Shown here: positions 46,101 through 57,542 of the stretch, in pieces
Layout: the number at the start of each line of letters is the position of its first letter
Numbering within the stretch: position 1 is the first letter of the stretch
Assembly (NCBI RefSeq): GCF_029227915.1
Contig: NC_079885.1
Coordinates: 24,739,001 to 24,803,000, forward strand
Direction of reading: 5' to 3'
DNA from: Hydractinia symbiolongicarpus
Lineage: Eukaryota > Cnidaria > Hydrozoa > Anthoathecata > Hydractiniidae
Length of the DNA: 64,000 nt
Translations under genes and position numbers: made by a program
Notes under the pieces: model-generated
The model's database searches: none
Seen by the model: the letters and a program-made list of their open reading frames with translations, nothing else
What the model was told of the DNA's origin: nothing

Positions 46101-47533
46101 TCACATCATACCTTCTGCTGGCCAATTCATTTGACATAAAAATGTCCTGACTGGTTTTGCATAATTTCCATATCTCTCTAAGTTCATTTTTGGATTTGAA
46201 CTTTTCCAACCAATAAGACCTGTCGATGTTTTTGGAAAGGAGGTATCTTGTTTACTCTGTGTATTAACAGCAACTAATAGTGGTAGTTTTAACTCATTTT
46301 CTTCATTTTTACTTAAATAATTACTCCTTTGCTTCTTCCTCTAGATTTTAGAATAATTAAATTAACAACAATGATAATTTAGGGGCCGTCGGCATTTAAT
46401 TGTTAATTGGCTGTAATTTATGACCTTTTCTACCTCCCCTTAACAGCACACTATTTTTTGACTTTTTAAAAAAGATTTCTATATAACTTATTTTTAACCA
46501 GAGGTAAGATTTAAGATATTCACCTTTACCGATTTCCAAGTAACCTTATCCACGGTAATGTTAAGTTAGTAAGCATAAATAATAAATACTTAAAATATCT
46601 TGTAAACTTATACATAATATCTAAACTTTTTTAGCCATCAGGGGCTTAGGCTCTTGATGATATCTTCAAATACTTTTTTCTGGGAAATTAACAAGGCACA
46701 AAATTAATACAAATAAAATTAACATTAAATCCTATTACTTTTTATAGAAAAAAAATAATTAACACAGTTTAGCTTAATTAATTACAAAAAGCATTAAAAT
46801 AACCCAAATCAGAAAATATCTTTATGTATCTTTATTTTGAGAATGCGTTCATTGACAATCAGTTTCTTTTGTTCAGCTACCCTTCATCGTGCTTAATTAG
46901 GTAGGTGAACCTACTAAATTGTTTTGCATATACGCAAGCAAAATTAAATTAACTGTATATATATGTAGTAACTTTTTTAATGTCATAGATATTTACGCTA
47001 CATTTTAACTAGAGGCATTTAATAATTAACACAAATTTTCAAAATTTGAGTTATGCCTTGTTAATTTCCTGGAATAAGGTGTAGCTATGTACAGGTAAAA
47101 TGTCAGCATTTTTTGAAGGTTACTTATGGCATCATTTTCTCGGATTTTCTGAAGTTATTTGTTACCTTGAATAACTTGAGAACAAAAAATTTTTTGAAAA
47201 AAATTGCAAAGGACTTGATGGTAAACATTTTTTACAGGTTTTGCCTAAATAAATACATTTTACCAGCATTTAGCTAGCTAGCATGACTAATCCTTACCTG
47301 TTGTCTTTCTTCAATAGATAAGTTTGCTAAAAAGCTCCAATTCTTAGACCATTGTTTAACTGCAGTATGTTCTTTTAAAACATGATCTTTCCTGTAAATT
47401 ATACATTAACATTTTGTTCGTTTAAAAGCCCTACTACTACAAGCAAATATTTTCATATTTTTTAAGATAGATACTACTCTTACCAAATTAAATCTTCAGC
47501 AACAACATTGCCAATTTTCCCTGGTTTTACCAT
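46101..47533 (-). CDS. CIMIP1: CIMIP1 / C20orf85-like ciliary microtubule inner protein
   Basis: Three exons on the minus strand: 47533-47484, 47391-47298, 46340-46101 (phases 2 then 0), 384 nt, 127 residues; the human protein is about 137. Residues 1-17 lead into EDLIWKDHVLKEHTAVKQW and SKNWSFL, corresponding to the conserved DEIWKYRLKAE and NWPQNWGFL region of human C20orf85. A Lys/Glu-rich middle follows, and the last exon ends FPKTSTGLIGWKSSNP and LCQMNWPAEGMM, matching the family's TTQGFIGWRS and ELCWPKQG ending. The family lines the inside of ciliary microtubules in motile cilia. Donors are GTAAGA and GTAAGG; acceptors are TTACAG and ATCTAG. No frame reaches 60 codons without splicing, except part of the last exon, so automatic ORF listing would miss it. 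Confidence 0.82.
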
Positions 47534-50132
47534 GTTTAAAACAAGAGACCTTTAGTAAAGATCAACGTAGAATGTTTACAGCTACCATTATGTCAGCATT
47601 TGCGTTGTCTTGACTATAGTTTTTTATGACGCTTATTTCTTTTAAACGAGGCAAAAAGTATATGGCACGCTAAAAGCGGCTAGGCAAAAAGCGAAAGTGG
47701 CCATATTAAGCCACGTTTTTTGCGGTCATTATTTAGCATAATACGTATAGCTAGCTCACCAAAATAAATAGATATGAGTATTCCTGTTGACAACAGCAGA
47801 GGTACAGGTAAAATATTTTTTACATTTTTTATCCTATTTGTTAGTAGATAGTGTCCCGAAAGTGAGGGAAAACTTTTATATGCTGCTACACAGTACAATA
47901 AATAAACTACACCTGTTGGCACCTAATACATCTTTTTTTAGCAGCAAATTGCTTATTTAAACTGTGAAAAACTAATATTTCCAAAATTCACAACTTCAGC
48001 TGAAATTCACATCTAATCAATTTAGTGCTCTGAGAAGCAACAAGGATGTGTGACCCTTTAAGCAATATTAAAAAAAAAATGATGAAGGGGACATGTTTTT
48101 ACATGGAAACTTCCTTGCTTAAATAAGTTGTAATATCGATCTTGTTTTCATTTAACCCAAACTGCATGTACAGGCAAGATGACGGCAACTCAATGTTTTC
48201 GCCACATGTATTTTGATACATGGAATCACAGTCCTGATATTTACTTGCACACGCATCTAAGTGATTACGTAATGCCCGATGCGCGCGCACAAATGGAGGT
48301 AAAAATGTGAACAAAGTAAGCAGAGAAGTTGCATCCATTTCTGTGCGCGCAGGAAAAACACGACACTATGATTAAGTGTATTGTACACGTTTAATTGGTT
48401 TGGGTTCTAGAATAATAACACATTGATAGAAACGATGTATTTCTATTGGAATGAGTAGATACAACACGTTCAGTATGCGTAGACTATTTATGGAAATTTT
48501 TAGGGGAATTGGTAGGAATGAAGGTACATACCTCCTTCGTGATTCGTCATATGCTTAAATATATAATGCATATCCTGACCGTCAGAATCATCATTCATCA
48601 TCATCCTCGGATGATTCAAAATATGCCCCAATATTTAATGCATATCCTGAGCATCAGGATATGCATTATAGGCGTCTTCATGCCCTGAGCATCAGGTGCA
48701 TAAGACAGATGAGATGCACTAATTATGATAATTATATTAATTATGATGTTTTCTTTCATGGTGTATGAGAGAATACTGGTGTTATTATTCATACCCTGAG
48801 CGTCAGGTGTATGTTTCATATTCACACGATGACCACACTAGAGATGGCCTGAGCGTCAGGCTAATTACTGGTGTTTTTATTGAGATGCCCTGAGCGTCAC
48901 ATGCATCGACCTGCCTTGAGTGTCAGGTGCTTGTTTTCTATTTAAATGCTTCTGATTGAGATGCCCTGCCTAAATGGCTGACGAAGGAACCAATTAAATT
49001 AGAGGCTACCTGCAGACTCGTTGTTTCTACCTCTGGACTAAAACCCTAACATAACATGAGCCAAAAGAAATGCCGGGGAAACCTTGACGCAGAAGCAATT
49101 TGTCTGGTTGTGTTGTGCTGCGCGCTCCCAGAACAGCTGTGATGCAGTTGTCTTTAGTTATGTTGGAGATTTCCATGATAATTCGATTTCGATTTGACAA
49201 GTGAGACTTGTATTCCTTGCAACCTTATAGATCAGGTCTATAGGTAGAAACCACCCCCACTGTGCAAGGTTCTACATGACATTCTCAATGACTAAGGTAA
49301 ACCTAATGTATACTAACCACAATGCTATGGAACTGTACTTCTGCCACCACAATTAACATGAACAAAACTTGCAGTTTAGTAGATGTGCGCACCTTTGGGT
49401 AAGTAAAAAAGGCAGGACTCACACAGGGTAAAATGGCTATTAATGAAAATTAAAGATTTTTTGGGTAGCGTAAGATTCAAGAGAAATTGGAATTAAATTT
49501 TAACTATATTTTTCTAATTCTTCTAAAATATTTCACTAATTTTTAGCAAATATAATTTCTTTCTTTGGATGGATTTCTTTGTTTACTTTTGTTTATATTT
49601 TCTACCTAGAGAAATGTTTGCGCATGTGCAAAAAAAACTTTCGTTAACATTGGCAAATCATTCAAAACAGATAATCAACTTTCCTGAGTCTAATGTAAAT
49701 AAAATAATGGTGTTTAAATATCTCAGAATATGAATGGTATATTGTGTTAATAATTTTTTATTTTATCAAGAGTAAAATAACACAGAAAAGTTACATAACT
49801 CAAGGATATAACATTTTACGCTTTCATTTTCAAGAATTCATTTTCTTTTTTTTTTCTGCCCTATTGAAGGGCCAATATCAGAAGGCTTTTATATGTAGTT
49901 AGAATAGAATAAATTCATGTACCTATTAGGTCATGCAAAGTAAACATAAAATGATATGACCATAATTTCCAGCAAGTAAAGTTGTGCCATAAAAGATAAA
50001 AATTGCTATAAAAAACACATTGTCATAAAAAAAATTATTCCCTTTTTCTTTTCATAAAACTGCTTAATCGTTAAACAATGTGTATGACAAACTTTATTCC
50101 TTAGTTGTTATTAAAAATCTTATACATGTATA
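47534..50132. other. divergent upstream region of CIMIP1 and the Z-alpha/dsRBD gene
   Basis: No further exon could be supported, but the start of the plus-strand dsRBD gene must lie in or left of this stretch. A frame starting ATGAGCCAAAAGAAATG at 49,057 runs 28 codons and has no clear donor. The interval also holds the CCTGAGCGTCAGG motif cluster. Confidence 0.45.
48574..48927. repeat. interspersed CCTGAGCRTCAGG motif, seven copies
   Basis: Copies start at about 48574, 48646, 48684, 48795, 48848, 48889 and 48914. Most are CCTGAGCGTCAGG or CCTGAGCATCAGG; the outer ones are degraded. Each has 5-bp inverted arms around a 3-base centre, and most are followed by TGYAT or ATGCAT. Spacing is irregular (about 25-110 bp) and the spacers are dissimilar, so this is neither a simple tandem array nor a CRISPR. 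Function unknown. Confidence 0.7.
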
Positions 50133-53100
50133 GCTAACAGCAGCATTGTTGATGCCCTGCGTGGAGCTGGTGACATTGGATTACACATTGATGACATTGT
50201 TGAACTTTCGGGATTAAAAGAGAAGAAAGATGTTCAACCAAGATTGTGGGCTTTATTAAACAGCGGTTGCATACAACAAGTTCCTCAGGAGCAGAAATGG
50301 AAAATCTCAAAAACTCCAGGTAGGCATGTGCTCCTTTATATAAATAGGCCTGTTTTTCCCTTAAAAGTTCTTGCCATTTTAGTCCCAATAAAAAACCTAT
50401 TTTAAACAGGTTTATGAGCCTGAAGAATATAGCTGTTTTCTTATTTTCGTTGTCGCATCGTTGATTGCATTATAAACCTAGATATTATATTTTTGATTTA
50501 TTTATTCTGCTTCTAATGTGTTTAGCTGTATAAGTTTAAAAGACAACTGAAAATTGATAACAAGTTGTGCTTGAAATATTCATTATAATGTGAATATAAA
50601 CTGTATTAATTTTTTCATATTTGTGTGCTTTGGTTTTCGAGAGATTTAAGGTCAAATTAGGCCTACGATCACCGCCATGGCAGTGTCGATTGGGGCTTTC
50701 TGTTTGGTAAATACTAACTTATGTGACGTACGTCCGCTGGGATATAAACAAGCGCATTCTGAATAAACGCACCAAGGGAATGTTAAACTGTGCCTCCTGT
50801 GATTGTCCAAGAGTAATTTTATTTATCATATTTTGAAATAAATATCATTATCAGAATAAAAAAAATTTTCAACATTATAAATATAGTTTTAGACAAAATA
50901 AAACTAACATAATGTTTCACCGTTATAAATATAATTTCAGAGTTTTAGACAGGGGTTATCACTTAGAAAAAATAAGTTATAATATCTTGAAAGACAACGC
51001 GTTCTTCATTTAATTTGCTAGACTTGAAAAATAAAACTTCAAATCATTATGCGCAATAAAGTGTACTGGAAGTGATTTTGTGCAAGCAAAACGAAATAAA
51101 AATATTCTCAAACTCATATTTAGGATTTTCTGTTTGCAACAAATTCGTTCATTATTTTTTTTTTATTTTATCACTTGAAAAAGATTCAATTTAATGCTAT
51201 GTTGATAGTTATACTTTTAAAATTGTCTCTTGTTATCACAGAAATTTAATCTGTGTTTTCTTTTCTAGATACGGCATACACCACATTAAAATCTGATTCG
51301 TTTGCACAAAATGCAGGTATGATCATTTGGTGGCATTGCCATGAAAACAAATTTCCATCTTTTTTTTTTATTGTTTTTGTTTATAAAAATTAAATCGTTG
51401 TTTTCATGTCAATGTTTTCAACTGATCATAGTTAGTTGAACAGCAAGTAGAAGCCATTCAAAGGTTTGTAAATGTTTTTATTTTATAATGGGGTTCACAG
51501 CATTCAATGTTTTCATTCTTTGTGTACATATGCTACTGTTATTGACATCGATCGGGTTAACATTTGGCTTAAATATATATTTGCACCCAGCTCAAATGAA
51601 AATAAATGACCTTGAAGGAATTCCTGCATCAAAAATGATATTTTTATATGTTGTGGAGAATAAAAAGTTGTTTATCAAATCCTTTGGAATTTTTAAAAAA
51701 TCTTTTTCTGTTCTTGTGTTATTTTAGTAAGTAAGTTTTAAAAATGCTGACATCACATTTCTACTTATAACAAGAAGACCTGGGGGCTCTAAGAATTTCC
51801 GCTCGCTACCAAAATATTTGATGACAACCTGCTAATTCGTTGTTATCGTGCCAAACATTCGAAGAGGTTTGGTGCTTGAAGCTCTGAAGATAAAGCACAC
51901 AAGTGACATTACATCTTACAACAAACGCAAACAAAACGAAACGTGTCATAATAAACTCACACTTTAAAAGAAATTGCGAACACAAATTATAGCCTATCAT
52001 TCATGGTTGAAAGTCTTCGGATTGAAACGTTTATGGTCTTAAACGGCATTTAGTTGACAAAAAAACAAAATTTTGATGCCACCATCATGTTCAGCATACT
52101 TTTTTTATTAACTGTGCCAAATTTTGTCGAAAATAAAGTAGTTTAAATTTTTGGACCAATTTTGGCCTAAAATGACATTTCAGGTGGCAAAAAATCAAAA
52201 TTTTGATGCCATCATTATGTTCAGCATACTTTTTTTATTAACTGTGCCAAATTTTGTCGAAAATAAAGTAGTTTAAATTTTTGGACCAATTTTGGCCTAA
52301 AATGAAATTTCAGGTGGCAAAAAATCAAAATTTCGATGTCACCATCATGTTCAGCATATTTTTTTTGTGATCTGTGCAAAATTTTGTCGAAAATAAACTA
52401 GTTTTAATTTTTGGACCAATTTTTGCCTAAAATGAGATTTAGGTGGCCAAAAATCGAAATTTTGATGTCACCATCATGTTCAGCATACTTTTTTTGTTAG
52501 CTGTGCCAAATTTTGTGGAAAATAAAGTAGTTTTAATTTTTGGACCAATTTTGGCCTAAAATGACATTTAAGGTGGCCAAAAATAGAAATTTTGATGTCA
52601 CCATCATGTTCAGTATACTTTTTTTGTTAACTGTGCCAAATATTGTGGAAAATAAAGTAGTTTTAATTTTTGAACCAATTTTGGCGTAAAATGACATTTA
52701 GGTAACAAAAAATCAGAGGAACGTGAAATCCTAGGGTCGATTTTTTCTCAAAAAATGCTCCAAAAGAAAAAACGACGGTTTTAAAGAATTTCCTACGCCT
52801 TCGGGCGCGGAAATTCAATTAAGGATGAGGCCATTCTGAAACTACAAAACTTTACATATTTCAAGATATCATCAAGAGCATAAGTCCGCACTGTTTAAAA
52901 GTTTTGATGTGATTAAAGTTTGCATGATATATCAAGTATTATTTTATGCTTACTTCCTTATGACATCACCAATGATGATGTCATAAGGTCTGATGGAAAT
53001 CTTTAAAGCTAAATGATAAGTAATAATTTCCTAAAAACTTGATCAACAACTTTTTATCCTTTATAACATACAAAATATTATTATCAATGCTCCTTTAAGA

Positions 53101-56075
53101 GCGGTGATTCCATAATGCAAAAATCATCTGTGATTATTAAAATCGTTTGATATGTTCTTCATTACGTGTTTTTTTATAAGTATAACGCTTATATCCATAT
53201 TCATGGTTTAGTATGGGATTTTCTTAAGCATATGCTAAGCATTTTTACCAGCCTTTGTAAATGTAAGTTTGTTCTTTCTGATGTTATAAGTATTTTAATT
53301 TGACACAGACTTTTTTTTTAATTCCTTATACACAATAAAACTCAATTAATGTCTGCTATGCTATCTGAACTTGCTTGTGTTATACCTTTAGTCTTGTTGC
53401 TATTCTTCTTAAGGTAAAAACGGGACCATTTTTATCTTATTTCACAAATACAAGGTTTTTCATAACGTAAACATATAAGCATATCCCAGCATCCAATTTT
53501 AACTTGCTTATAACATACATGTATGAGGGAATGGCAACTGTCATTTTTCAATTCGCTCTCCATTTTCTCTTCGAGTGTGTTAAAGAGGATTCATTTAAAA
53601 AATAAAAGCTTCTTGCTGGTCACAATATTTTCCATTTTTTCAGTTCCCCTTATGCGAGGTAAAACGACCAATACAATTAGCTGATCTATTTCTAAATTCA
53701 AGTTAGATTAATACAAACGTCCACTCAATGATTGTTGTGAACCCTTCTTCATTAATATGTTGTGTTGCGTCGTAATTTAGTACCCTATGATGATCTAGTT
53801 GTTGTTATAAAATTGTGTGTAGTTTATTAAAATATATAATTAACGAGAAGAATATGTATGCGCCCAAATTTAGGCTGTTTATATCAAGTGTGGATATTTG
53901 GATAATGCTTTTGCACTAATTTCTCTTATCAACAAACAAGTGTTTGCGTGGCTTTAAAAGAAATAAAATTACATTGATTTACTGGCGGTCCTGAAAATGC
54001 ATGTTTCACTAGGTCAGCAAAACCTGTCCAAACCTAAAGCAAAAGCTTAACGTTGAACTATTTTTTTAAAATTTAACTATAACGACTTCGAAGTACTTGC
54101 ACATTACATCATTGTTTGTAATTCTAATGACAGGAGTGTCTCGCTGTAGAGTACTCGTTCCATTTAGAAACTCCACCAGCTGTTGACTTACCGACTATTA
54201 ATCTTCCCCACAGTGGTAAATTTTCGTCCTATAAAAACAGCCTTCAAGAATACTGTCAAAAACTACACTTGCCAGTTCCACAGTACAAGTCTACACGAGG
54301 TTCGTACGGGTTAATGGGTTGCGTGAAATTTGCATCGAAATCTGTGAGTGCAGCGAAAGCGACAGACACAGTGAAAGAAGCCGATCAACGAGCTGCTTTC
54401 CAAGCTTTGAAACAGCTAGGATATCTTGACAAATCATGCACCTATGAAAATCTTAATAGTAAGTGTACATACGCAAAAGCGAACAGAAAATATTTTCTCG
54501 TATAAATTATAATCATGAACGACTGAAGAAACACCCTGTGCTGAAAAAGCAGCCCGAAGAATATTAAAAATAATAAGCAATCCTTTATCTATAAAGCCCT
54601 CTGCTGAATCAGCTCCCTTTTTCGTGTTTGAGGGGATGCCAAGCTTTGTTGTTTCTTAAATATAATCATTTCTCATCAAACTCTTATATTCTAATTTTAC
54701 TACATAATTTTAATTTCATCTCATTTTTGTGCTCCTAAACATTTTTATAAACGCCTGGTTTTTCTCGTTTTTTTATTGTTTTTGAGTCATTTACAAACTC
54801 GACATTTTTGATCACTATCGCTTTCTTTATCTAGCGTTAAAACGTAAAGATGGAGGGACTGAAGGCACTCCACCACAGAAGCAAACTTGTGTGGGTAGTG
54901 ATGCCAAGCTTCACGGAACATACAAAAGTCAACTGAACGAACTTGCGCAGAAAAATAAACTGGCAACACCAGTTTACGAAACTGTTGGTACGTCGCAAGG
55001 CTTCGTTTCGACGGTGACGTTTAACGGTCGTCAATTCAAATGCATTTCGCCGTGCGCAAAGAAAAAGGACGCGGAAAAAGATGCAGCTCATATGGCCATG
55101 CATATTATAGCGGGAGTACCTATAGAAAATGCTGACCAAGCTGCTGAACAAAGCGCATCTCTTGATCAAACAGGTAGAGTTTTGCTAAATAATGTTAACT
55201 CTCATCGGTTGTGATTATTAGTTGAAGCGCAAAGTACTATGTCGCGGAGCTCATCGATTCCGTTCGTCAAGTTCGTTGAATTAGATCAAGTAATCTTTTC
55301 TTTTTTTGCGATAGCTAATTTTTCTTTTTTGGCTGTAGAAATCTTTGGTGTTTGGTTTATTTGTCTGAAATTTATTTAGCTACAGTTTGATTTAGCCTCG
55401 GATTTCACGCTAGTTAAATTATGAGTTGACTTCAAATCAGTTACAGCCTCTTGGAGGTCTGCTTTCACACTACTCTAATTTCTTCGCTTACTCGAATATT
55501 TACTTTCACTTGAATATTTACTTTCACTTGAATATTTTCTTTCACTTGAATATTTTCTTTCACTTGAATATTTTCTTTCACTTGAATATTTTCTTTCACT
55601 TGAATATTTTCTTTTACTTGAATATTTTCTTTTACTCGAATATTTTCTTTTACTCGCATATTTTCTTTTAGTCGAATATTTTCTTACACTCGAATATTTT
55701 CTTACACTCGAATATTTTCTTACACTCTAATATTTTCTTACACTCTAATATTTTCATTTTCTTTTACTCGAATATTTTCTTACACTCGAATACCTTTTTA
55801 CTTGTTTAGATGTAAGCAACATGATCACAGAAGCACGTCAGGAAGCGTCCAACAGCAGTGGTGTCGTGTCCCCGAAAAATAGACTGCAGGAGTATTGTCA
55901 ACGATTAAAAAAACCTTTGCCGGAATACGACACAAACGCAGGCGCTGACGGGTTATATTTAACTACGGTCACTGTGGAGGGAAGAACGTTCACGAGCGAT
56001 GCACGACAATCGAAAAAGTTAGCGGAAAGAAGTGCAGCGGAGATGGCTTTGAAAGAGTTAGGATTAATGGTGTGA
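50133..56075 (+). CDS. Z-alpha-like winged helix plus three dsRNA-binding domains, no deaminase found (5' end missing)
   Basis: Supported exons: about 50133-50319, 51269-51316, one containing about 54142-54458, 54835-55173, 55810-56075. A small exon 51436-51463 is possible. The link from it into the 54.1 kb exon does not match in phase, so at least one short exon is missing. Exon 1 encodes a winged helix like Z-alpha of ADAR1/ZBP1 (IVDALRGAGDIGLHIDDIV, then LWALLNSGCI, ending KWKI). Three dsRBDs follow: NSLQEYCQKLHLPVPQY to AAFQALKQLGYL; YKSQLNELAQKNKLATPVY to KKKDAEKDAAHMAM; NRLQEYCQRLKKPLPEY to AERSAAEMALKELGL. The frame stops four to five residues after the third. ADAR1 has this order followed by a deaminase; none is visible here. 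It probably binds Z-form and A-form RNA; its role as sensor or editing regulator is inferred. Confidence 0.78.
52062..52715. repeat. 130-bp tandem repeat, about five copies
   Basis: Units begin at about 52071, 52201, 52331, 52460 and 52590, each with TTTTGATGYCACCATCATG, TTCAGCATACTTTTTTT, AACTGTGCCAAATTTTGT and TTTTTGGACCAATTTTGGCC. The array sits in the large intron of the dsRBD gene. Period 129-130 bp; copies differ by point changes. Confidence 0.85.
55485..55797. repeat. 18-bp minisatellite in the last intron of the dsRBD gene
   Basis: The unit is TTTTCTTTCACTTGAATA with drift toward TTACTCGAATA at the right side, about 17 copies. The period is six codons, which keeps frames open on both strands, but neither has gene context. 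It ends just before the polypyrimidine tract and acceptor (TTGTTTAG) of the final exon at 55810, so length change here could affect splicing. Confidence 0.85.
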
Positions 56076-57542
56076 TGAATATCGAACTGATCGCTTCTTA
56101 CAGAGTTATGTTCTTTTGACACTTTTACAAAAAAGTAAACTATTTTTATTTCTAAAACTGTACATACTTTATCACTTTTACAAAGAAAAAGAAAAACGCA
56201 ACATTTAAAAAGTTGGATCTATTTAACACTTTGTTGTCTTCTACCAGCATTTTACTGGTTAAAAAGCTATGGCATTCGCTGGATTTCCATGTTTCAAATC
56301 CATAATACTCACTTTAATTTTAAGAAAAAGAAAAGTTATGGATGGTCGGTAGGAGAAATTCGATTTCACTGGGTGCAAAAAATGCAAAACATTGACCGCT
56401 CTGTTATGTTAGTTCTGTTTTTTTGGTCGTGGTACTAAATTTTACAAACGCACCTTAAAAAACGAACACGAAATGTTAAAGTAAAGCCAATCGAGTGTGA
56501 CCGCACAACGTTTTTCCTAAAATTCTTCCCTCCCTTATCTACATCAGAAGCTGCCAACTTTAAAGCGAACACGCTACCAACTTGAAAAAAGTCCCTGCAA
56601 CAACATTTTCACGGCGATATGAACGGCCCATTCTGGTTTAGGTTAAAATGTTAATGCAAAGAAAAATTTATCAAAAATAAAAGCATTTCTCATGCGTGCA
56701 ACGACTACTGCGCCTGTGCACTTTAAAAAAAAGGAACACGAAATGTCAAATTAAAGAGAATTGAGTGTGATCGCAAAACGCTTTCCCCGAAATTCTTCCC
56801 TCCTTTATTTAAAACGGAAGCCAACTTCAAAGCGAACGAAGCGAGGGCTGCGATAGAAGAAGGTCGGTCTGTGGTCAAGTGGTAAGAAACAACAACAACA
56901 TAGTGTGACATAATATAATAGAAAGAAATGTATCGTCATAAAATATTTACACTTTCTTATTCAAATAATCAGCGCGCCTACTGAAGTAGCTCTGATATCA
57001 ACTACCTTAAAACAGTTTGTAGTCGTATAACTACAGTTGGCACTTAGAAATGAGAAAAGTTTTACGTTTAACCTGCCTTTCAACGATTGCTCACTTAAAA
57101 AAAATCTAATATAAAAAACCCCAAATATACTGTTAAAAAATGAAAAGAAGTCAAATATACGCGTTGACATTTTAGGGAAGGCGAAATACTCAAAGCTTTT
57201 TAAAAAGAAATGAAATTTTAAATAACAAAAAATAATTTACAATGTGGTTAGACTGACATCAATTCTAAAAACGAAAGAAAAAAAGTAAGTAAGTGTACTG
57301 AAAACAATTGTAGTCGAAAAAATTGTGCTTCTATCAAAATAACAGCGAAAGTGGCATCCTCTCGAATCTTATGTTACACAAAATACTTCTAACTTATCAA
57401 AGTAAATACAAAACATTATGACCATTTTTCGAGAACCAAATATAATTCTACAAAATTACACTTTATATAGGGAACTAAAGTCTCGACCTTAAAATTTTTG
57501 AAGGAAGCCCGAATAAACATTTATAAGATCAAAATAGCCAGT
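56076..57542. other. between convergent dsRBD gene and CFAP20
   Basis: I searched both strands for an adenosine-deaminase core (His-Ala-Glu motif and Pro-Cys context) and saw none. The segment near 56,450-56,600 is repeated imperfectly at 56,715-56,840 (CACGAAATGT, GAGTGTGA, CCTAAAATTCTTCCCTCC-like). No exon supported. Confidence 0.5.

Noticed and set aside
48574-48927. CRISPR-like array
   Set aside because: The repeats are only 13 bp, the spacing is irregular and the genome is animal. No cas genes exist here.
51436-51463. 28-nt exon of the dsRBD gene (VEQQVEAIQ)
   Set aside because: It has an acceptor and donor that fit the upstream phase, but its outgoing phase does not join the 54.1 kb exon. 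Left as possible only.
55426-55671. Open frames on both strands over the 18-bp repeats
   Set aside because: They are low-complexity translations of a minisatellite that sits inside an intron.
56076-57542. Deaminase domain of an ADAR gene downstream of the third dsRBD
   Set aside because: No His-Ala-Glu or Cys-containing deaminase motif was seen on the plus strand here, and the convergent CFAP20 gene begins right after.
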